7,184 bases of DNA from Thermoanaerobaculia bacterium (GTDB lineage Bacteria > Acidobacteriota > Thermoanaerobaculia > Multivoradales > UBA5704): the NCBI GenBank assembly GCA_030150965.1, contig JASLEW010000859.1, positions 1-7,184 on the forward strand. Direction: 5' to 3'. The stretch's first letter is position 1. Each line of letters opens with the position of its first letter. The position numbers and the translations under genes were made by a program. Of this stretch, positions 1 through 4,132 are shown one piece after another. Under the pieces are notes generated by a model. That model was given only the letters and a program-made list of their open reading frames with translations. It made no database searches and was not told the origin of the DNA.

Positions 1-2006
1 GGCAGCCCCGGCAGCGTCCCATCCTGCGACAGGTCGGCGGCGAACATCGGGCATCCTGGCCCGGATACGAACAGGTGGGCGGGCCCCGGCGGGACCGCGA
101 CCTCGAAGCCGCCCGCCGCGTCGGTCCGCGCCTCGCCGGCGAAGTCGGAGCTGCCGGCGCCGGCGCTCACCACCAGCGCTCCGGCAACCGGCACACCCGC
201 CGCCGAGACGACCGTGCCGCGCACCGTGGACTGCCTGGCGAGCACCACCGTCATGGGGGGCGGCGCGGTGTCCCCGTCGGCGAGCTCGAACGGGATCGGG
301 TCGGACGGCTGGTAGCCGGGCTTCCTCGCCGACACGGTGCCGGCGCCGGTGCCGGCCAGCTCGATGGCGAACTGGCCCTGCTCGTCGCTGAGCGCCGAGC
401 TCAGGGCGCTGGCCTGCCAGCGCAGGAGGATCTGGGCGCGGGCCAGCGGCGCCCCGTTCTGATCGACCACCCGGCCGTGCAGCGCGGCTGCATCCAGGTC
501 GAAGTCCTGCCTGGCGTCGTCGCCCTCCCTGATCTCCACCGTCTGGCGGGCGCCGACGCTGGACCGGCTGGGCGAGACCAGGATCAGGGAGTACCGGCCG
601 GCGGTCCACAGGGTCATCTCGTAGGCGCCGTCGTCGTCGGTCACCGCCTCCCGGGGGGTGGTGCCGCGCGCGGCCGGGTCGAGCGACAGGGCGCGCACCT
701 GGTAGCCCGATGCCGGTTTGCCGCCCCGCCGCAGGGTACCGCTCAAGCGGGCGGGGGCGAGGGCGAGGTCCTCCTCGGTGTCCGCCCCCTCGACGATCCT
801 GACCAGCCGGTAGGCTTCGGTGTCGGCGTCGGGGAGGCGCACGGCGAGCCGGTAGGGACCCTCCGGCAGGGCGGGCGAGCGGCAGACACCGCGGGCGTCG
901 GTCGGCGACTCCCACCGGGTGACGAAGGCGTGCATCACGTCGAGCGCGTCGCCGCTCTCGGCCGCGAGCGTGCAGCGCGCACCGCCAAGCGGGCGGCCAT
1001 GCTGCGAGACCGTGGCGCGGAGATGTCCGCCCACGGGCAGCGAGAGCTCGGCCACCGCGAGCTGCCCCGGCGGCGCCGCGAGCCCCAGGGCCTCGGCCGG
1101 CAGCAGGCCCGGGCGCTCCGCGGTCAGCGCCGCCAGGGAGGCGTCGATGCCGGCGATGAGCACCAGTCCCGAAGCATCCGATTCCGTCGCGGCGAGCGGC
1201 CGCGCCGGCCTGCCGTAGCCCGGGCTCGCCGCCAGCTTGGCGGCGGCGCCGGCGAGCGGCCGGCCGGCCGCCGACCGGCAGCGCGCGAGGAGCGACCAGC
1301 CGGGCCGCGGGTGATAGGTGAGCCGGGCGCCGCCCCCCGGCGGGAGCGCCCGGCGCTGGAGGTCGGGCGCCTGCCGTCCGGCGGTCAGCGCGACCACGTA
1401 ATCGCCGGCCGGCACCCGCACCCGGCCCTCGCCGGGCGCCAGGCGCCCGCGCCACAGCGGCTGGCGGAGGTCCGTCGCCATGGGCGAGTAGAGCTCGACC
1501 GTCAGGGCCGCGTCCGGTGGGAGAAGCGCCGGCGCGCCGGTGGCGGGCGAGGCGCCGGCAGCGCCCGCCGCCGGGGCAACGGTCGAAGCGCGGTGGTCCC
1601 CTGAGGCGCCGGCAACTGCCGGAGAAGCGCCGGCAGCGTCCGGCGGCGGCGCCGGACGGGCGATCTGGAGCCACGCCTTGCGCGGCACGGCGGCCAGGAG
1701 GGAACCGTCGGGCTGAACCTGGAGCTGGTCGCGGCGCAGGACGATCGGACCGTGATCCTCGCCCTCGGCCCTGAGGCGCAGGAAACTCTCGGGAGCGAGG
1801 AGCGGCCGGCCGGGCTCCGGCCGGCTGCAATCGGCCCGGACCGGCAGCTCGAAGCAGACCTCCAGCGGCGAAGCGATCGCCTGCCCGCGGTCGTCGACCA
1901 GGCGCACCGTCGGCGGCGCCGCGGCGGCGGGGAGCGGAGCCAGCGCCAGGCCCAGGAGCGCGGCCGGCCACGACACCTTGCTGCGAGGGCCAGGAACGAA
2001 TCTCAT
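1..2006 (-). CDS. Secreted multi-domain carboxypeptidase-regulatory-like protein (3' end outside window)
   Basis: An open frame runs from ATG at 2006-2004 to the left edge with no stop, giving at least 668 residues. The N-terminus is a clear Sec signal peptide: basic MRFVPGPRSK, a hydrophobic stretch (about residues 13-26), then PAAAA-PP. A first beta-rich region (about 31-110) leads into an Ala/Pro/Gly linker (about 115-160). After this come repeated beta-sandwich units typical of carboxypeptidase-regulatory-like/CNA-B folds. The clearest begin near residue 421 (LSGTLRRGGKPASGYQV), 509 (LHGRVVDQNGAPLARAQI) and 595 (VRGTVVSAAGVPVAGALV), each with the G-x-V...G-x-P-x-x-G-A pattern followed by a TD..G.F/Y strand. 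Weaker copies lie near 245 and 325. Such domains usually act as structural or adhesive modules; no catalytic residues are seen. GGGAGG lies 5-6 bases before the ATG. It is divergent from the peptide gene at 2193. The precise function is unknown. Confidence 0.85.
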   Translation of the reverse strand, partial: MRFVPGPRSKVSWPAALLGLALAPLPAAAAPPTVRLVDDRGQAIASPLEVCFELPVRADCSRPEPGRPLLAPESFLRLRAEGEDHGPIVLRRDQLQVQPDGSLLAAVPRKAWLQIARPAPPPDAAGASPAVAGASGDHRASTVAPAAGAAGASPATGAPALLPPDAALTVELYSPMATDLRQPLWRGRLAPGEGRVRVPAGDYVVALTAGRQAPDLQRRALPPGGGARLTYHPRPGWSLLARCRSAAGRPLAGAAAKLAASPGYGRPARPLAATESDASGLVLIAGIDASLAALTAERPGLLPAEALGLAAPPGQLAVAELSLPVGGHLRATVSQHGRPLGGARCTLAAESGDALDVMHAFVTRWESPTDARGVCRSPALPEGPYRLAVRLPDADTEAYRLVRIVEGADTEEDLALAPARLSGTLRRGGKPASGYQVRALSLDPAARGTTPREAVTDDDGAYEMTLWTAGRYSLILVSPSRSSVGARQTVEIREGDDARQDFDLDAAALHGRVVDQNGAPLARAQILLRWQASALSSALSDEQGQFAIELAGTGAGTVSARKPGYQPSDPIPFELADGDTAPPPMTVVLARQSTVRGTVVSAAGVPVAGALVVSAGAGSSDFAGEARTDAAGGFEVAVPPGPAHLFVSGPGCPMFAADLSQDGTLPGL

Positions 2007-2010
2007 CGCC

Positions 2011-2017
2011 ACCTCCC
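2011..2017 (-). promoter_or_regulatory. Ribosome binding site of the carboxypeptidase-regulatory-like gene
   Basis: Read on the minus strand this is GGGAGGT, ending four bases before the ATG at 2006. It supports that start, which is also the one that gives a complete signal peptide. Confidence 0.6.
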
Positions 2018-2052
2018 GGCCGTCCGCCCGGACGGCCTCACCCGCCGCCCCA

Positions 2053-2086
2053 CCAATTGCTGAAGACACTACATTACAGGAATTGG
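2053..2086. promoter_or_regulatory. AT-rich island with CCAATT/AATTGG inverted repeat, candidate divergent promoter or operator
   Basis: In the gap between two divergent genes, 2053-2058 reads CCAATT and 2081-2086 reads AATTGG, a perfect 6-bp inverted repeat with a 22-base spacer. The spacer (around ACACTACATTACAGG) is the most AT-rich stretch of the gap. It lies 47 bases before the minus-strand start and about 107 bases before the plus-strand peptide gene. Only weak -10-like strings (TACATT on plus, TGTAGT on minus) are visible and no well-spaced -35 box was found. The promoter or operator role is therefore inferred from position and composition. Confidence 0.35.
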
Positions 2087-2180
2087 CCCCGCGCCGCGCC
2101 GGCCGTCACTCGCCGGGGCCTCGCCGGCACCTGCCTGATGAAGGCGTGCGGTCCGATCCCGGGCCGCCCACGCGACGGAA

Positions 2181-2187
2181 AGGAAGG
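2181..2187 (+). promoter_or_regulatory. Ribosome binding site of the peptide precursor gene
   Basis: AGGAAGG ends five bases before the ATG at 2193. This is a good Shine-Dalgarno match at normal spacing, and it is a main reason to accept such a short ORF as translated. Confidence 0.6.
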
Positions 2188-2192
2188 TCCAG

Positions 2193-2348
2193 ATGAAGAA
2201 GAAGACCATGCCCAGGCTGACGCTCAACCGGGAGACCGTGAGACTGGCCGGAGTGGCCGCGGGCTTGGCGACCCACGTCGCCGGCTGCCAGACCGGCGCA
2301 ACGCAGTGCGGCCCCTCGTCGCCGCCGGAGACCTGCCCGCCGGCCTAG
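2193..2348 (+). CDS. Putative class I lanthipeptide precursor peptide (51 aa)
   Basis: This short gene encodes 51 residues: a lysine-rich start (MKKKTMPR), the block LTLNRETVRLAG, a small hydrophobic stretch (VAAGLATHVAG) and a tail CQTGATQCGPSSPPETCPPA. The KKxxLxLNRET(L/V) block is the known leader signature of class I lanthipeptide-type precursors found in Bacteroidota and Acidobacteriota. The 20-residue tail holds three Cys (32, 39, 48), three Thr (34, 37, 47) and two Ser (42, 43), which would suit dehydration and lanthionine ring formation. AGGAAGG sits five bases upstream. No LanB, LanC, transporter or protease gene is visible nearby, so maturation would rely on distant enzymes. Alternatively, VAGC fits a lipobox, so it could be a tiny lipoprotein. 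However, the 17-residue polar N-region and weak hydrophobic core make that less likely. Modification and activity are inferred. Confidence 0.7.
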   Translation: MKKKTMPRLTLNRETVRLAGVAAGLATHVAGCQTGATQCGPSSPPETCPPA

Positions 2349-2377
2349 CGCGCGCCGTTCGAGCCGGACCGCCGACC

Positions 2378-2408
2378 GCCAGGCGGTGGCCCCGGGGGAC
2401 CGCCTGGC
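2378..2408. terminator. Strong GC hairpin between converging genes
   Basis: GCCAGGCGGT (2378-2387) pairs with ACCGCCTGGC (2399-2408), a perfect 10-bp stem with an 11-base loop, 30 bases after the peptide gene stop and 32 bases past the stop of the opposing gene. There is no T-tract, so it is not a canonical intrinsic terminator. Its place between convergent genes suggests a bidirectional transcription block or 3'-end stabiliser. Confidence 0.45.
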
Positions 2409-2428
2409 CGGCGGCGGCTCGCCGCCGG
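2408..2428. terminator. Second GC hairpin in the convergent gap
   Basis: CCGGCGGC (2408-2415) pairs with GCCGCCGG (2421-2428) around a 5-base loop, closable by one further G-C pair. It shares one base with the preceding hairpin, so the two could be adjacent or competing structures. It lies just past the stop of the minus-strand gene ending at 2440. There is no T-run, and the terminator role is inferred from position only. Confidence 0.35.
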
Positions 2429-2439
2429 GAGGGCGGCCG

Positions 2440-3168
2440 TCAGCCGGCGCGGCGCTCGACGGCGCTCAGCGCGGTGAAGTAGCCGTCGGTGTAGTCGTCG
2501 AGCCACAGCGCGACCTGGCCGCGCTCGGGCGGCTGCTTGAGGTCGTTGACGATCAGGGACGGCTGGCTGGCGCCATGCACGTAGAGGCGGGCCTGGCGGC
2601 CGGCCACCTCGATGCGGATCCGGGTCCAGACGCCGGGTTCGAGATCGACGTAGGACTCGTAGAGCGCCGGGCTCTCCTTGCGCAGCCGCTCCCAGGGGAA
2701 GCCGGGGCGGGAGATGTATTGCAAGGAATGGTTGCGCCGCACCTGGTCGTCCGCCCTGCCGTTGGTCATCCGCAGGTAGAAGCATTCGAAGCGCGAGCCG
2801 TGCGGCTGCACGCGGAAGGCGATGCCGACGAAGCCGCGCGCGCCCTCGTCGGCGCCGGGGCGCAGGGTGGCGGCCACCTCTGCCTCGATGGTGCCGTCGA
2901 GCAGGCCGGTGCCGGGGAGGATGGCGAGCGGGTATCCCGCCTGGTCGCGGGTCTCGCCCTCCCTGGCCAGCCGGTCCGCCAGGTGCACCGCGCGCCGCCC
3001 CCGGTACTGCACGACCTCGGCGCGAGCGGTCAGCACCTCCATCTTTCCCGGCTCGTCGAACGGCAGGTAGGCGGCAGGGGATCGCGCGGGCTCGCCCGGC
3101 GCGGGCACGGCGGTCCCGGTCAGCAAGCCGGCCGCGGCGAGGAGGGTGACGATGCGGAGCGCGTTCAT
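2440..3168 (-). CDS. Secreted concanavalin-A-like (LamG/DUF1080-like) domain protein
   Basis: The product is 242 residues from the ATG at 3168. It starts with a Sec signal peptide (MNALRIV, hydrophobic LLAAAGLLTGTAV, then a Pro/Ala/Gly region). The rest is one beta-jelly-roll domain resembling the LamG or DUF1080 (3-keto-disaccharide hydrolase/GH16-like) group. Features of that fold are an early GTIEAEV strand, a GFVGIAFRVQ strand, the FECFYLRMTNGR segment, and the late W-T-R-I-R-I-E-V-A-G-R-Q-A-R-L-Y-V turn-strand pair followed by GQVALW. No GH16 ExDxxE catalytic triad is seen, so binding rather than hydrolysis is plausible. An in-frame ATG at 3201 would give 11 more residues and overlaps the upstream small ORF stop as ATGA. 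I prefer 3168 because it gives a compact signal peptide with AGGGA about ten bases upstream. The ligand is unknown. Confidence 0.8.
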   Translation of the reverse strand: MNALRIVTLLAAAGLLTGTAVPAPGEPARSPAAYLPFDEPGKMEVLTARAEVVQYRGRRAVHLADRLAREGETRDQAGYPLAILPGTGLLDGTIEAEVAATLRPGADEGARGFVGIAFRVQPHGSRFECFYLRMTNGRADDQVRRNHSLQYISRPGFPWERLRKESPALYESYVDLEPGVWTRIRIEVAGRQARLYVHGASQPSLIVNDLKQPPERGQVALWLDDYTDGYFTALSAVERRAG

Positions 3169-3197
3169 CGGTCTGGGGTCCCTGTCGTGCCCCCGGA

Positions 3198-3332
3198 TCA
3201 TAACCGCTTCGCCAGCCGTCGCCCGAGCGCGCCGGTGCCGTAGAGGATCGGACAGGTGCGGTGGGCGCGGTCGGGATGGAGCGCGTCGATCGCGCACGGG
3301 TCGCCGCGGCAGACGGTGCGCTCGCCGAGCAT
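3198..3332 (-). CDS. Candidate small Cys/His-containing protein (44 aa)
   Basis: ATG at 3332 to TGA at 3198-3200 encodes 44 residues with Cys 8, 13 and 27 and His 19 and 24, ending in a basic GALGRRLAKRL tail. Nearly all codons end in G or C, as in the real genes around it, and the frame contains the motifs TVCRGDPCAIDALHPDR and HRTCPILYGTG. The stop overlaps a possible ATG (3201) of the next gene as ATGA, a common sign of translational coupling. It starts 49 bases after the upstream membrane protein stop. Against it: no convincing Shine-Dalgarno, and a TTCCGC/GCGGAA hairpin directly abuts the start codon. The Cys/His spacing could bind a metal, but that is speculation. I do not recognise the family. 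Confidence 0.5.
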   Translation of the reverse strand: MLGERTVCRGDPCAIDALHPDRAHRTCPILYGTGALGRRLAKRL

Positions 3333-3348
3333 TTCCGCAGGAGCGGAA
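3333..3348. other. Small hairpin immediately before the 44-aa ORF
   Basis: TTCCGC (3333-3338) and GCGGAA (3343-3348) form a 6-bp stem with a 4-base loop. On the minus strand it lies between the membrane protein stop and the small ORF and touches the ATG at 3332. It might weaken initiation there, or act as a weak attenuator. There is no T-tract. Confidence 0.35.
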
Positions 3349-3381
3349 CCGGGAGCCCCGCGGCGGCCCGCCGGCGCCGGC

Positions 3382-3975
3382 TCAGGGGACCGCGGGGGGC
3401 GGCGGAACGGCTGGCGAAGCCGGAGGGGGCGAGGGCGGCGCGGCCGGCGAGGACGGCGGCCGCCCCGGCTCCGGCCGGGGCACCAGGGCCCATGGCGGCG
3501 CCTGGCCGTGGGCGAAGAGATGCTCGACCGAGGGGCGCAGCAGCACCAGGAGGCTGGCGATGCCGAGCAGCGACCCCAGCGGCACGTGCAGCGACACCAG
3601 GACGGAGATCACCAGGCAGAAGGTGCGGTGCCGGCGGCGGTGCAGGGCGAAGGCGGTGAGCAGACGCAGCGCCGCCGAGACGGCGGCGAGGACGAAGACG
3701 GCGCTTCCCGCCATCATCAGGAACAGACCGAAGATGCCCGCGGCAGCCATGGCGGCCGGCCCGGAGTCGGCGCCCGGCGCCTGCCAGAGGACCCCCCAAC
3801 CGGCGGCGGCGGTGCCGCCGGCGCCGATCATGGCGCCGGTCGCGGCGATGAGCAGGCCGGCGAGAGCGGCGGCGGCGGCCAGGCAGCCGTAGACGACGTA
3901 GAAGACCGCGAGCAGGTTGAGCTGCTCCTGATCGATCTCAGCCTGGGTGCGTTGGGCGTGCGGCTCTGCGCTCAA
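3382..3975 (-). CDS. Uncharacterised three-helix membrane protein with proline-rich tail
   Basis: The product is about 197 residues from a TTG start at 3975. The first 18 residues are polar (SAEPHAQRTQAEIDQEQ). Three hydrophobic segments follow: about 19-53 (LNLLAVFYVVYGCLAA...), 75-106 (MAAAGIFGLFLMMAGSAVF...) and 119-146 (FCLVISVLVSLHVPLGSLLG...). Basic HRRRHR precedes the third. The tail (about 158-197) is very rich in Pro, Ala and Ser. The pattern LNLLAVFYVVYG plus SLHVPLGSLLGI is typical of small uncharacterised integral membrane proteins common in Acidobacteriota; no biochemical role is known to me. AGGAGGG lies seven bases before the TTG, which decides the start. The in-frame ATG at 4074 would overlap the divergent promoter region and add 33 unlikely residues. 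It probably leads an operon with the two downstream minus-strand genes. Confidence 0.75.
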   Translation of the reverse strand: MSAEPHAQRTQAEIDQEQLNLLAVFYVVYGCLAAAAALAGLLIAATGAMIGAGGTAAAGWGVLWQAPGADSGPAAMAAAGIFGLFLMMAGSAVFVLAAVSAALRLLTAFALHRRRHRTFCLVISVLVSLHVPLGSLLGIASLLVLLRPSVEHLFAHGQAPPWALVPRPEPGRPPSSPAAPPSPPPASPAVPPPPAVP

Positions 3976-3982
3976 GGACCAG

Positions 3983-3989
3983 CCCTCCT
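3983..3989 (-). promoter_or_regulatory. Ribosome binding site deciding the TTG start
   Basis: Read on the minus strand this is AGGAGGG, seven bases before TTG at 3975-3973. No comparable site precedes the in-frame ATG at 4074, so the TTG is favoured. Confidence 0.6.
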
Positions 3990-4036
3990 GCCGCCACCAT
4001 CTTATGGCTTCTGGCCCGCCGGCGCCCGAGGCGCGC

Positions 4037-4065
4037 TTGACACCGGGCAGGCAGGCACGCATTAT
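4037..4065 (+). promoter_or_regulatory. Sigma-70-type promoter of the Asp-box protein gene
   Basis: A perfect TTGACA -35 box (4037-4042) is followed after 17 bases by CATTAT (4060-4065), which matches TATAAT at four of six positions. Transcription would begin near 4072. That would make the ATG at 4073 essentially leaderless and leaves a leader of about 60 bases before the GTG at 4133. This supports the GTG start. The strength is inferred from consensus only. Confidence 0.55.
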
Positions 4066-4066
4066 A
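4061..4066 (-). promoter_or_regulatory. Exact TATAAT -10 box for the divergent minus-strand operon
   Basis: The minus strand reads TATAAT here, overlapping the plus-strand -10 box almost base for base. A start near 4054 would give a leader of about 80 bases before the TTG at 3975. No good -35 box is seen at 16-18 bases (TTGTGT at 4091-4096 is too far), so this half may be weaker or activator-dependent. Confidence 0.4.
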
Positions 4067-4080
4067 GATAGCATGTCTAT
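4064..4080. promoter_or_regulatory. Imperfect palindrome over the plus-strand transcription start, possible operator
   Basis: ATAGA (4064-4068) and TCTAT (4076-4080) are inverted around seven bases, with one further symmetric A/T pair inside. The site straddles the expected plus-strand start and the -10 boxes of both promoters, where a repressor could act on both directions. The sequence alone does not show that any protein binds. Confidence 0.3.
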
Positions 4081-4122
4081 GCATCGAGTGACACAAGGCG
4101 CCGAGGGTCATCCTGAGCCGAC

Positions 4123-4128
4123 GAGGAG
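4123..4128 (+). promoter_or_regulatory. Ribosome binding site deciding the GTG start
   Basis: GAGGAG lies four bases before GTG at 4133. The ATGs at 4073 and 4079 have no such site and fall at or just after the predicted transcription start. Confidence 0.55.
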
Positions 4129-4132
4129 CTCC

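Noticed and set aside
75..1604. A 509-codon open frame on the plus strand
   Set aside because: It is the exact antisense register of the minus-strand carboxypeptidase-regulatory-like gene. Its product is Arg/Gly-rich without domains, a usual by-product of high-GC coding sequence.
1521..1640. Repeated GCGCCGGC-type strings in the linker of the first gene
   Set aside because: They encode the Ala/Gly/Ser/Pro linker in frame and are explained by low-complexity coding; spacing is irregular.
2057..2482. A plus-strand frame of 141 codons across the peptide gene
   Set aside because: It lacks a ribosome binding site and has a composition-driven product. The overlapping 51-codon frame has both a ribosome binding site and a recognised leader motif.
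2345..3799. A 484-codon minus-strand open frame
   Set aside because: It is out of frame with the recognisable signal peptide and domains of the genes it covers, and its product is Arg/Ala/Pro-rich with no motif.
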